Part shown: positions 38,301 to 51,270 of the stretch, piece by piece | Layout of the letters: every line of letters begins with the position of its first letter | How positions within the stretch are numbered: position 1 is the stretch's first letter | NCBI GenBank assembly: GCA_905250125.1 | Contig: CAJNOL010001258.1 | Location: forward strand, 1 to 64,000 | Source: Rotaria sordida | Lineage: Eukaryota; Rotifera; Eurotatoria; Philodinida; Philodinidae | Direction of reading: 5' to 3' | Length of the DNA: 64,000 nucleotides | Position numbers and translations under genes: made by a program | The notes under the pieces: generated by a model | Told to the model about the DNA's origin: nothing | Database searches by the model: none | The model's input: only the letters and a program-made list of their open reading frames with translations

Positions 38301-41300
38301 CTCAACAAAATCTCTATCTAAAGTTTTTTTTGTGGACATGCCTAGATTTTTCAAAAACAAAAGTCGATTTATTTTCCGTTAGCGACGTGACGGAGTACAA
38401 AAAATGACCTAAACATTTCTGTTCCGGTTGTTCTATCCTGAAGTTTTCGGATTTTTTCTCATATGGTTAGAGAGATATTCGCTAATTGTATTTGAATCAA
38501 TAATCAGTTGTAAGAGCTAACATTTTTACATATGTCTGTAGTAAAAGACCTTATTCAGAAAAATAATCCTTGTAATTAATTAAAGTCAAATGAACGGTGA
38601 GTATGTCCTATTTCGCTTGATATAAGCCATATATATTTAAACATCAAATACATACTTTCCGAAACTATAGTGATTAAAGCAAAATTTCTATAAGATTTTT
38701 ATTTTCAATTCTATGAAAATATTCTAGAATGGTTTTAATCTTGTTATTCAACATCCATCTGCTCTAAATTATATCACACTTAGTTTACAACATAAAAATT
38801 ATCGGTAAAAAAAATTTTTTTTTTAATTAAATCTGATAATGTTTTTCTTTTTAGATGCAAAGCATTAATTTTAGAATTACTTGCTGCTGTATGTTTAGTT
38901 GAATTAGGTCATGAGGTTATCTTAGCAGCATTTGATAATTTTCGTATTGTAAATAATCTTTTATTCTCTTCTCTAAAAATGAAATATAAAATTTTTTTTT
39001 TCATTTTATAGGAATGTCAAGAAAAACATCGTTTTGAAATTTTAATGAAATCATTTACACAACCATCAGAATTTAATGTTGATTACATGGTAAAATAAAA
39101 ATTAATATTTATTTTATTTGCCCTTCTTTATATATACAGGTTGCTTGTATGCAATTTATAAATATAATTGTACATTCAGTACAAGATATGAATTATCGTG
39201 TATATTTACAAGAAGAATTTAAATTACTTGGTCTTGATGAATGTCTTAAAGTAGAACATTTGTTTTTTTTTGAAAATAATTTTTACACGTATGTTCCTTT
39301 ATTCTATTTAGAAATATTTGGAAGTTCATAGTGAATGTGATTTATTTATATTACAAATTCATGCTTTTCTTGATAATTATTTTGATGTTGGACAATTACT
39401 TGAAGATTCTGAAACAAAACAACAAGCTATAGCTAAAGTATCAGAATTAGAAGAACAATTAGGAATTGTAAGAATAATTTTAAATGAAATTATTTTTATT
39501 AAGAAAATTTTATTATTAGGTTAATGAACGAATGCAAGAACTTGAAAGTGGAAATTTAAGTAAAATTGGTAAAAAAAAAACACACAAAATTTTTCTTTTT
39601 TGTTGTTCTTAAAAGATTATTTTTTCTTAAAGCTGAACTGCAAAAAGCATTATCTTTCGCAGAAGAACAAATGGAAAATGCGAAGGTAATTAAAATACCG
39701 GGTGTGGGATAAAGATTGCAACATTTAGTATTTTGCAAATATCTCAGCAGAAATTGATCGTATAACCTTGATTCTTTTTTTAAAAGATGCGTCGTGGAAA
39801 GCTCTACAAAAAATGTAAGAACAATTCCCTACTGACTTGTTCTGGTTGTGTCTTCTATATTCAAAATGAATAGGTCACATGATGGTTCTATGTCCCACTA
39901 TATTAAATATTTGGAAGACTTTTTTTATTTTGCAATAGGAAGTTGTTCATACAGCTTTTGTAGAGGTTTCAACGGCGCATCTTTGAAAAAAAAGTCTTCC
40001 ACATGTTTAATACAGTGGAACATAGCACCATCATGTGACCTATTCATTTTGAGTGTAGCAGACACCATCAGCACAAGTTAATAGGGAATTGTTCTTACAT
40101 TTTTTTGTAGAGCTTTTCATGACGCATCGTTTAAAAAAAGTATCAAGGTTATACGATCGATTTCTGCTGAGATATTTGCAAAATACTAAATGTTGCAATC
40201 TTTATGTCGTACCCGGTAGTTTAGAAATATAATAGATATTTATGTGTTTTTTATTTTAATAGAAAGAACGTGATGATATTTCACATACGTTGAATACATT
40301 AAGACAATGTCAGCAAGAACGAGGTATGTTCAATTTTTTTTAAAAGTTTAACGAAATAAAGAATTTTTTTATTTAAAATTTTGTCTAACTGTTTATGAAA
40401 TCTAATCGATTTTGTGAACATTGAATATCTTAACGCGAAAACAATCGTTTGAACTAAAACTTTAAGGATATTCCTATGATGATAAGACCTACTTATAAAC
40501 CAGAACGCTCAAGTCAATAATTCTTTAATCAATCTTTCCTAACAATAAACTGTCCGATAGTAAAATATTAGGGATGCAAAAGGGATCACTGGTTCACTAG
40601 TCTAGACATATACGTGTAGATTAACGGTGTATGTATAATAAAACTACGGTGATCTTACATTTATTTCAATCGAGGAAGTCCAGATATGGAACCAGTCCGT
40701 TAGTAACGCACGATATGCCGATAATTTATAGTACTACAGAAAGAGTAGTTTAGATATGAAAAATGTAGATTTCCGCGTGACAAACTTAATATGCCAAGTT
40801 GTGTCACATACTTGATATAGAGATAGAACCAGTCTGAATTTTCGACGATCGGTACTGGTGCTAATCTGAAAAGGTCAGACAGGTCGGTCTACCGGTTCCA
40901 TCGCTGGGGAAGTCCATTCCAAGAGAATAGCTGAATTTTATAAAATATGACTAAGCCTGTCTCGAATGAGAAAATTTCGACAGATCTCTTATTAATTCGA
41001 ATCCCCGGACTCTAAAAATTCTAGTGATCTTTCTAGATCTATCTGTTTGATACCTAATGTTTTCTTATGCGTTATCATTTCAAATTTTTTTTGAAAATAT
41101 TATTTTTCTATGTATATATTGTGATTACTTGTTGTCTAATAAAGATGAACTTGAATGATATTATTATGAAATAAGTATGAATTCAATAATTGAATCAACT
41201 TTCTTAGAAACATCGTTGAATTAAAATGATATTTATTCTTGATTTTTCATTTATTGTTAGAAAAAGAAAATTTCTATTCTATTTCATAGGATCCCTGAAT

Positions 41301-44300
41301 GGTTCATCATCATCAATATCATCAGCTCCACCTGGTGCACCTACAAGTGGATCAAATTATTTAAACAATAAGACATCTACGATATCCATTGTACCTCCTC
41401 CTCCCCCTCCGCCACCACCACCACCACCTCCAAGTAAAATAATATTTTCTTTGTTTTCTCTTTTATTCCGTTTTTTTTCATAGATTTTATCCCACCACCT
41501 CCACCACCAGGGCCGGTACGATAATTATGTTTATTAACTTAAGAATGTTTTCTCCATGCCTTTTCTTTTAGCCTCCTCCAATGTTTGGTATTCCACCGCC
41601 ACCCCCCGGTATGCTTGACCCACCACCTGGATCAATGACAATAAAAAAGAAAATTGAAACAAAATATAAATTACCTAATCTTAATTGGACCTCATTAAAA
41701 CCAGGACAAGTTCGTGGAACTGTATTTTCTGAACTTGATGATGAAAAATATTTTAAAGTAAAATTTGTTTTTTTTTCTAAATTCAATTCATTAGATTTTT
41801 TTTTTATCTTTACTAGTTAATTGATTTTGATACATTCGAAGAATTATTTAAAACCGGTTCTGGTTTACCAGTTAATCAAGCAAATGTTAGTCCATATTTA
41901 AAACAAAAATTTGTTAAAATTCCAGAAAGTTTAACATTACTTGATCCACAAAGACAACGAAATTTAGGTAAAAATAAAATGATACTTTTTTTAAAATTTT
42001 CCATTGAATACAAATGAAACGACTATAAAAAAAAATCTGTATTTAAGAATTAAATTTTAAATATAACTCGTAACATCTACAGGTCAAGATTGCGTTTACT
42101 TTGGCATATATATGTGTGTATGCATTGCTCGAGAATTTTTCTGTTGGAAGAAAATTATCTGTTCGTGAAAAGAGACATTATCAAGATGAAAAAAAAAAAT
42201 TCATTTTGTCAATGATACTCAACATATGTCTCTTCTGGATATTTGAATCTCTCAAAGCAGACATGTCAATATTTTTAAGGAATTTCGATTATAATCTATT
42301 TGTGAATCTGAACCAAAAACTATGTATTAGATGAACTAAAAGTATATTTAGAGTATTATCGGGAAGAACAATAAATAAAATTACTGCAATGAATGTATTG
42401 AATTAAAAGCGAAGGAGAATAATCTATACAAAAAAATGAATTCTAGCTTTTTCTCGATTACTTTTCGCAATCCATTAGAATAAATAGTCAAATACATAGG
42501 CAATGGAATGTTTTGATTTTAGAATGAATTTTTGATGAAATATAGTTAATGCTTCTTTTTCCGAACTCATATTTTACAGTACATAAAAGAAGATTTTGGT
42601 CTATTTTACTGCGAAAAAAATTCTAATGCTTACAAAAGATATTTCACTGTGGAGCTTACGAGGAAACCTTTAGCGGTGGCACCAGGAGTTTTGATCGGGA
42701 GAGGCTGAGTCCCCATCAGTACTACTGTGGGATTATCGTTAGCAACAATTTTAGAAACCTTTCGGCAGTGCAGCTGTCCGCTGTGACGCCGCCACTAGAA
42801 ATTTTTCCAGTTTGGAAATTGCTGTTGAGTTCGGACTCCATGTATAAGGTAGACCCTAATGACGTAATAAAAATTCCAAAAAGATAAGGACTCCTAGGTC
42901 TTCTCTACAAAGTTATAGACATTTTATTGAAATTTATTATTAGGCAGAGAAAACTATTGACATTTGTGCTGCACTACTCAAACGTATCAATCTGATAGAA
43001 GGAGAAAAAAAAAGTTTGAACCTACCCTGGTCTACGCTTCGTAGGCTTATGATTCTGAGACTTTGTATACGAAAAGTAAATTATATGATTTTTCTCTTTT
43101 AGCTATTGCTCGACGAAAACTTGATCTTGATGTGAATACAATAATACGTGCATTGAATAAGTATGAATTTATTTGATATAAAAATGAATAACTTACGACA
43201 TAAAATTATTTGTTTTATTTAGTCTTGATTTAAAAATTTTGACTACAGATGCAATTGATATATTACAACATTTTATTCCAACTGAATCTGAAATAAAAGC
43301 ATTTACATCCTATTTAGCTGATGGAAAATCAGTATTGAATTTATCTGATGAAGATCGATTTTTATATGGAGTAAAAGAAAAAAATATTTCGTTTATTTGT
43401 ATTTTAAATTTTTCTCTTTGTTTTTTTTTCTTCCTAAGCTTTCTAAAATAGAAAGATTAGCACAAAAATTAAATGTTGTTTCATTTATGGCTAATTTTAA
43501 TGATATTAATGAAAGTTTAACACCACAATTAAAAGCAATTATAACAGCATCAACAACATTAAAAAATAGTTCAAGATTTAAAAAACTTCTTGAGGTAATA
43601 GGAAAAAAAGAATTTTTTTTTTCTCTATATTATTGAATTTTTTTCATGTTAGATTGTACTTGCTTTTGGTAATTATATGAACAGTAGTAAACGTGGTCCA
43701 GCTTATGGATTCAAATTAGCAAGTTTAGAAATTGTAAAATTATATAAATTTGTTGTGATACTCTTCATTGAATTCTTCTTTTTATTATTTTTTTTATAGC
43801 TATCGGATACAAGAACACATGATAAACGTTTAACATTACTTCATTATATTGTTCAAACAGTCGAAGAACGTTTTCCTGATATATCACATTTTGATATGGA
43901 ACTTAAATCAGCTGAAAAAGCTGCACAATGTAAGAAATCATTCTTTTAGCATGAATTTTACTAAGAATAAATATAAAGAATGTTCGAACATCTTGCTACG
44001 TAAAAAAAAGAGAACCATGAAAATCTGTTAACGAATGATTTTAAAGTTTTATTTCATCTAATTTGATCTAAAACAAATGCTGAAAACGATGATTATCGTT
44101 GTACATATATAAATCCATTTATTTTGAAATATTTGAAAAAGAAAACACTTGAGAAAATTTATTCCCGGAATCAATTCTCATTTTGAATTCACTCAGATTT
44201 TTATATTTATGAATAAACCATTTTAATAAGAGTGAATTCGTTCGAAAGGAATCAATTTTCTTGATTGTTGATGTTCTATAATATCGTTATCGAAGTCTAA

Positions 44301-47300
44301 ATATTATCATCAAACAAAAGAAACTAGTCTGAAGGTAAGTATGTAGTTGAGGGTGAAGGATGACTCTCTTTTGACTAGGGAGCTGCGGGTTCTTTCAGAC
44401 CCAGCCGGGTCCAAATCCAAAGTTTTATTTTTTATTAGACCTGATTACACGTTTTTATGGGCTACTGCTTCCCAGATGAGAAATACAGCAACAAGATATA
44501 ACTGTACGTTAACTTTTTTTTTCTGAGAATAGCGAATAAATAGCTAAAATCTTAATCTTTCACTAGTTCGTGTACACGAAGGATGCCAGGTATTGATGGA
44601 AAAAACTTCGAGTTTGGACTCGGTCGGGTTCGCGTCCAGAAAAATGTGGACTCGCAGCTCCCCACTCTTGATATAGGTAAAATACATTAGATGCTATCAA
44701 TAGGATAAGTTCAGATAAATCTTGGTAGCCGTTCCTCTTGAAGGGAAGCAAACTCTTGTATTCGCCTGAGAATACGCCGTAGCGGCTTTGTCCACAAACA
44801 TTATGAATGTTGTCAGTTTGGTATTATAATAATACGATTCAAAATATTGTAAATAAATGAAAAAATTATGAGTTATCATAAGATTCTTTCCATTTTGCAA
44901 ATACGAATTTAAAAAATGTTGTGTTTAATTTGATAATATAAATCTCTAAACAAAAGTGCCCGAGACAATCAAATTTCATGATTTTTCAGAATGAATAATG
45001 TTTTATTGGAAGATGAAAAGAAAATTCATTCTACAATGTTTGGATATTAAGAATTAGATCCTAATAGCAAAAATATTTTCATTCCAACAAATGTTCGACA
45101 TGAGTCTAACTCTAATAAATAAATATTAAATCAAATTCTATTTGTTAAGATTCTTTAAAATTTTTGAAAAGTTTCATTCCAATCGACTAATATTAATTTA
45201 AGTTTTTTAATGCAAACTTTTTTTTTGAAAAATTTTGTGTTCTTAATTTAATATATTTGTACATGTAACTTTAACATTTCTTCTATTAAATTTGCCAAAA
45301 ATAAAAGAATGAAAAATGCTTTTACTTTTCAAAACAATTCTATTTATAGAAAAATTTAAAGTCTATTACAAAAATTGATCTTAAGTCAAGTACATTCTAA
45401 TTGCATAGAAATTTTCAGTCTTATATCACGACATTTTCCGGAAATATTTAATAGACAAAGATGAAAAAAACTTAGGACGTTTGATAAATCAAAATTCTCT
45501 ATGGGTTCTTATTCTAAAGATATAATTGTTTTTTTTTTCTTAGTAGAAAAAGCATCTCAGACGTAGTGCCTTATTATTTTGAAGCGGAGGAAAAGGATGA
45601 CAAGTTCAACACCTAGAAAAGCTCTCAAAAAAAAAAAACAGAAGATGGTCATTCATTTATAGAAGTGCTTTCTTCTTATTAATAATAAAAGAAGCATTGC
45701 AGCTTCATATGCTCTTTCAATTAAAAAGTAAAAGTAATCAGTGACAATGAAACTCTTTCGAGACTTTTGAAATATGTGATGAAAAAAGTAAACAAGATTT
45801 TTTCAAGCATAAAATGACAGAAATCATAAAAAAGCTAGATGCGATTCTACGAAAATTGATTCATACGACTTCAAGATATTTATTTCTAAGTGGCAGAAAA
45901 AGTTAAAATAAACTATCGATGTCAGAGATGGAATCAGTATCTTATCTATTTATTGTTTTGCTCTTATTATCTCATAGACAATGTGTAATAAAACTTTGTT
46001 TTCAGATCGGTTCTATCTGTGACGGATATACTCTGAAAATGTGGCTTTATTTTTTAGTTTCATTTTTCTATTGGAATTAATTTTGAAAAATTCTAATTCA
46101 TATGATGTATGTATCAGAGAAACATATGCTTCTTTATAGTGATTTGCTTATAGCATTTTTTTTTTCGATTGGTTTAATTTATTCGTGTGTGTGTTGAAGC
46201 TTTTGATTTAAAAAAAAAAGACTTCAATTTTTTTTTTGTACTATAAATTTTCAGTTTACTTTATCTTTAAATTCTATTTTAGTATCTTTGGAAAATATTC
46301 AAACTGATGTTCAAGATTTAACACGCGGTTTAGATAATGCAAAAAAAGAACTTGTTATTCGACAAACAATGAAAGTAATAGTTAATTGAATTTTAAAAAA
46401 AAATTTTTTTTGATATAATTTTTAGAATGTGGAAACAAATCCATTAGAAGATTTTCTTAATATTGCACAAGATAAAATTGATCGATTAATTAAAGATGCT
46501 AAATTAGCACAAGATTCATTTAATCAATGTGTAGAATATTTTGGTAAGTAAATTTTTTTTTGTTAAATATAATTTAATTATTCTTTTTAATTAAAGGTGA
46601 AACACCACGTACACAAAATCCATCGAATTTTTTCTCTGTTTTTGTTAAATTTCAACGAGCATATCAAGTTAGATTTCTTTTTGTTTTATGAATTTAATTT
46701 GTTGCTTTTGTTTTTTTCGTATAGCAAGCACGCATTGATAATGAAGAACGAACACGTGTAGCTCGTGAAGCTGCTTTATCTATTGATAAACCAATTAATA
46801 AACGACCAATTAATAAACGTTCACAGGTAAATTTATTATAAATATCAATATTAAAAATAAATATAAAGCGAAGTAGGAAAATGATGTTTTAACATTACAG
46901 GTAAAATTTTTATTATTGTGCTGTATTTTAAAATAAAAATTAACAATTTATTTTTATTATATTGCTTCATTATTTTGTTTAAATGAGCTTTAAAAAACAA
47001 AACAAAATTTTTATTTCTAAATATTTTTCATTGTTTTTTAGGAAGAATTATTGAATGAACTAAAAGGACGTAAAGAAGCTATAAAAGATCATAAATTAAT
47101 CAAGCGTGAAGCGTTAACAGATGGTACTATTGAAACTTTATTAGATGGTACGATAATTTTTCTTTTTTTCAATAAAAAAAATATTCCAATTTTCTGAACG
47201 AATAATTCAAATAATTTTCATTTATATCATTACAAAGCTTTTTAGAATAATTATATTTGGTGAGAGTATAATTGGTATTACTGAGATATATTGCCTATGA

Positions 47301-48386
47301 AAAACGAATGAATTAAAATATCATTTATTAAATTTTTCTGCTTCAAAGTATTCATCTATTGATTCGATATATTTCAAGTAGTAATATACAACTATAAAAG
47401 TTATAAGACCGGAAAAAAATGGAATATTTTTGCTGAAAAACTATTATTTCACTGATTTTGTTAACAAAGAAAAAAAGATTTTAAGAATCATTCCGCCCCC
47501 GTCTTCCCACTCTCATTTTTCAAGTGCAATATATCCAATTGAGCTGAAATTTCCTTCTATTTATACTGGAAAATTTTTAGGATGGTTTTTTCTTTGTTTC
47601 AAAATATGAGATATCGCTGATTTTTTTTTCTCTAGAGTCTAGACAAAAAAACATTGCATTTTAGATGATTATTTTGATCTTTTTATTCGTTTGAAAGGAG
47701 ATAAAATGAAATTAAAACAAAATCTAGTCACCGATAGCAATGTCTACTAATCTGTAAAAAAAATCATTTCAACTCTATCAAACGTATTGTAGCTGAAAAA
47801 AATAAGACGATTAGAGGAGGACGCTCGTGACCTTTAGCCTTTGCGACGTCAACATCTTCGAGATGAAAACATTTGGAAATTTTGCTCTACTCATCAAGAT
47901 CTATCTCCCTGGAAAGTTTCAAGATTTTCTGATGAGTACTGGAAAGGAGAAGAAGGATGCAGTTCCTTATGGAATCTTCTCGTTAACTAGCTTTTCTTCT
48001 AGAGATGGAATATCAGATATAATGAGATTTGCAAAATCTACTCATGTCACTGATACCATCAAACAATCTACTTGATCATTCTATTACGATGGATAGAGTA
48101 TAGCGTTTCTAATGTGTTTCTGAAAATATATTGTATCATGTTTAAAACATTAATATTTGAAAGAGAAATCTACTAGATTAATTTTCAGAATATAATTAAG
48201 TTTTTTGCTTTTTTCTTTTTTTCTTCTATAGATTTGAAGAAAGCACCGTATTTACGTGCTGATGCTGCTCGTCGAAATCGTCGTAAAACACAAGAATTAA
48301 TGAAACAAATCAGTCGTGATGTTCTTGCCGGAGTTACAAATGGAACAAATACGAACTCTAATAATACACCTAATGTTCATTTTTAA
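35342..48386 (+). CDS. FMNL: Formin-like protein, FMNL/Frl class (diaphanous-related formin)
   Basis: Thirty-one coding exons join in frame to about 1055 residues (human FMNLs: about 1030-1100). Exon ends: 35342-35398, 35447-35524, 35586-35669, 35726-35821, 35876-35952, 36018-36101, 36193-36258, 36369-36585, 38728-38804, 38855-38948, 39012-39089, 39140-39250, 39312-39467, 39520-39568, 39633-39685, 40263-40323, 41290-41433, 41484-41515, 41572-41757, 41817-41967, 43103-43160, 43223-43370, 43439-43594, 43653-43733, 43800-43929, 46283-46374, 46426-46543, 46597-46667, 46725-46826, 47042-47147, 48232-48386. Order: GTPase-binding/FH3 region ([44 protein letters not shown]), short coiled coil, proline-rich FH1 (about 500-560), FH2 (from about 562; [10 protein letters not shown], then [14 protein letters not shown]), and a basic DAD-like tail. 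FMNLs nucleate and elongate actin filaments under Rac/Cdc42 control. Least certain: exon 1 and its ATG; no MGN myristoylation start is seen. Confidence 0.93.
36586..38727 (+). other. FMNL intron 8, 2.1 kb, with transposon debris
   Basis: This long intron interrupts the FH3 region between AIMNNQ and NGFNLV. Besides the hairpin at 37108-37604 it contains, near 37800-37850, a GC-richer stretch (GTCGGATCCGACTGGGTCC) resembling the arm of the palindrome at 44372-44672. Another GC-rich block lies at about 38165-38280. No coding sequence is supported; the minus-strand frame at 38169-38360 is not gene-like. Confidence 0.6.
37108..37604. mobile_element. TA-flanked hairpin element in FMNL intron 8
   Basis: The left end GAAACAAATGAGCTATGAA (37108) pairs with the right end, which reads TTCATAGTTCATTTATTTC and stops at 37604; TA lies on both sides (37106-37107 and 37605-37606). 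The arms pair through most of their length, e.g. TTGCTACAGAGATACTGCA (37158 region) with TGCAGTATCTCTGTAGCAA (37534-37552). The loop is near 37330-37370. The open frame at 37534-37731 arises from the right arm and is not a gene. Confidence 0.82.
39698..40216. mobile_element. TA-flanked hairpin element filling FMNL intron 15
   Basis: The left end CCGGGTGTGGGATAAAG (39698) pairs with the right end CTTTATGTCGTACCCGG (ending 40216), with TA on both sides. The arms match closely (AAGATTGCAACATTTAG against CTAAATGTTGCAATCTT) up to a loop near 39930-39960. The element occupies about 520 of the 577 bp of this intron, so a formerly short intron appears to have been expanded by one insertion. It shares GTAGAGCTTTTCATG (40107-40121) with the element at 7546-8462. 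Confidence 0.85.
44372..44672. mobile_element. GC-rich inverted-repeat element in FMNL intron 25
   Basis: GGGAGCTGCGGGTTC near 44379 pairs with sequence ending GACTCGCAGCTCCCC near 44663, and ACCCAGCCGGGTCCAAAT pairs with TTTGGACTCGGTCGGGT in the 44613-44629 region. The arms are about 60 bp, with the right arm about 13 bp longer, around an AT-rich loop of about 180 bp. Unlike the other hairpins the ends are GC-rich and no clear target duplication is visible. Confidence 0.6.
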
Positions 48387-48497
48387 AATGAAAACAAATA
48401 TTTCTCTCAATAAGACAGATTAAAAAAGAAAAAATCATTTAATGGATATCTATCTCTTCTTGTTTGTTTTATTACTCTTACTCCAGTCAGATGTATA

Positions 48498-48503
48498 AAT
48501 AAA
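48498..48503 (+). promoter_or_regulatory. Candidate polyadenylation signal of FMNL
   Basis: AATAAA lies 112 nt after the FMNL stop codon; a second cluster of AATAAA repeats occurs at about 48598-48612. Confidence 0.45.
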
Positions 48504-48612
48504 CGTTTTTTTTCTCCTCTTTTACTTTATGCGTGTTTGTATATAAAATTATCTCACCGGGATGGGTGTATGTATGATTGTTAAACCAAGAAAACAAAAT
48601 AAATAAATAAAT

Positions 48613-51270
48613 TGATTATAAACAAAAGTTAATCATTTTAATCTCTATAATACACAATATTTTCATTTTGAATTTTCTGCAAATAATTATACTATGATTA
48701 AAGAAGAAAAACACCAATATTCATTAGGGACAACCAATTTTAGAATTTAATCATGCCTTTAAATTGAATTCATTTATATACTCTAATATAGTGATAATAT
48801 CGATGGATGAAGAAAGAAGAAAATCCAGATATTTGATTGTAGACATGCAATGAATAATCTAGCACAGGATATTGAATAAATCAATAGAAGTAATGCTATG
48901 AAATAGAACTATTTATCAGTATAGTATTGTATTGTTATCATTACAAAAAATGTACTATTTATTCGATATTGGATTTTCTTATATTCAATATTTATTAATC
49001 TACTTTAATATGACATGATAAGAAAATTTTTATATCCTAGAATATTTCACTAATAATATAAATTTATTTTTTAGAATTCTATTCTAATGTTATTTATTTA
49101 TTTTTGAATCATTTCTCATCTGAATAAGAATATGAATTAACAAAATATAAGGATCGAATAGTTCTCATTGACATGCACACCAGTTTTTTTTTTTTTTTTT
49201 TTGTTCAATATTATGACAATTTTGATGACGTTGATGCTTCTTCTTTTTTTTTTCTGCGTTTCATGTAGACGTAATTATCATTAATAGCAGTACGTGTGAG
49301 ATGGCATTCATTCTTTCTTTCTGTTTTAATATGTTTGCATGCATTTCTTTTTTTCTCATAGACGACAAAAAAAAAAGCAGAAAAGTTAGCAAAAGAAGAA
49401 TGATAGATGACGGTAATGAATTTTTTTTTATTAATTTTCTTTTATTTATGGAAAAGAATATATATTAATATAGTTGATATTCGTGGCTAGTATGAAAATT
49501 TTTTATTTTTTATTAAGAAAACTTTAACAAGAATAGAAGAAATACAATCAAGTAAGTTGTTACATTGTTGATATTTTTAATGAATATAAAAAGTTAACGA
49601 AGAGAGAGAGAGAGAAACATAAGAGACGATTATTGCGACAATCCCAGTTAAGCTTTATCATACAAAGTAATTATAAAATCTAATTTCAATCTTTATTCAT
49701 TTCGTTTAAAAAAAAGAATGAAGAGATAATTCGTAAATCTATTGACGGCATAATATTCAACTACAATTGAATACCTGAAAAGAATAAAAGAATACGGGAG
49801 GTTGTCATGCGATCGATTTCATCGTTTTTAGTTCAATACTATAAATACATAATTATTGTACAAAAATAAATTCTTGTTTTTTTTTTTTCTTCATATGCAA
49901 TAAGACAAAATAGTAAATAAGTTTGCTTTTTCTTTTGACGTCGAATTTCACCTCATCTCTCAATTGTCATCGTGGGCGGCAAAAAAGATTTTAATTCATT
50001 TTTTCTCTTTTTTTTTCCTCTTATTTTCTTAAAGTGCCTTTGTATCAACAATAAATATAAAAACTCTTACTAGGTTTGACAGCTGTTCTTATATGAAAAG
50101 ATTTCCATACATTGTTTTGTATATAGCAAAACTTTTTTTGAGAAACTTACTAATTTATAAAGTTATTGTTATTATTATTTTATTTAGTAATTTTGTTTTT
50201 TTATAAAAAAAAAATAGAAAATGTTCACGTTTATGTTTTTTTTTTATAATTAAAAATTTTACTTGATAACAATCAAAATAATCAATGTATTTTTATTCTA
50301 CCGGAAGTAATTTGACTACTGGTATGATTGAAGATTCTCGTTTTGGATTTCCTTATTTAAACTTAGTAATATTTATGATTATTTCTTTTCTATACATATT
50401 ACTATTATTTCTCTTCCTTATAATTCGTTTGAAAACAAAAGTTGAGAGTTTTTTTTTTTAATAGAGTTAATTATCTGATGTAAGATTATATGTGAAATCA
50501 CTATAACAGAATGTGATAATCACTAATTTGTAGTTTGTTTGATTAAATATACAATTGTACTTGACTTGTTTGTTGATTATCCTTTTATTGCCTACTAAAA
50601 CCATTGAAGATTATAGTGACTTTAACATGTAAGTTTTCTTTTGAAGAAGAAGAAGAAAAAAAGGAACCTAGAAAATACTGTTGTCGATTCCACTTCATTT
50701 CCGACATATACAAATTAAACTCTTGCTAGAAGCAAAAAAAATGCTCATGTTTATGCATTATTTGCTGTTCCTGACATTCTAGTCAATTCATCAACGTAAT
50801 GTGAGCATACATTCTATCTTTTTCTCTTGTTTCCCGTCTGTGTCTTGAGTGGTTCTATTGAGAGAATATATGTGTGGGATATAGAAAGAAAAACTTTTGG
50901 ACCAGAATTACCTCTTTTTTTTTTCACATTAACAAGCACATCAATCATATGTCATTAACTAATGTTAAATATGTACTTATATTAAATTATATTTCGCCTA
51001 CTCATTTTGTTTTTTTTTCGTTATCACATGGTATAATTTAATAGTTGAGATAAAGCATAAATTAGAAAAAATAATGTCACATGGGAAGATTAGAAGATAA
51101 AAATGTTATCGTTGAAATCTGTTTAGTCTCTATAATTACTTCAGATGCTTTATATTATTATAGATAGAACATGGTTTCCTAAAATATTAATCAAATAAAT
51201 ATTCATACAATTTTTTTTGTTGTTGTTTTTCTTTGGTCGAAATAATAATTGTCTATTAGAAATTTTATGC
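48613..51270. other. Intergenic region between FMNL and RasGRF
   Basis: No gene or structured element is supported in 2.6 kb. Long T and A tracts (e.g. 49184-49201), a short (GA)n run near 49600-49614 and AT-rich DNA dominate. The RasGRF promoter should lie at the right end. Confidence 0.5.

Noticed and set aside
38169..38360. 63-codon minus-strand ORF in a GC-rich patch of FMNL intron 8
   Set aside because: Arg/Gly-rich translation with no domain; more likely part of an old GC-rich repeat.
42101..42334. 77-codon ORF in FMNL intron 20
   Set aside because: It lies within an intron between exons that join in frame, and has no recognisable domain.
47827..48075. 82-codon ORF in FMNL intron 30
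   Set aside because: Intronic; part of the sequence resembles the shared motif of the hairpin elements rather than a gene.
51217..51270. Upstream extension of the RasGRF first exon
   Set aside because: The codons before 51271 are a T-rich low-complexity run; the ATG at 51271 is the better start, though not proven.
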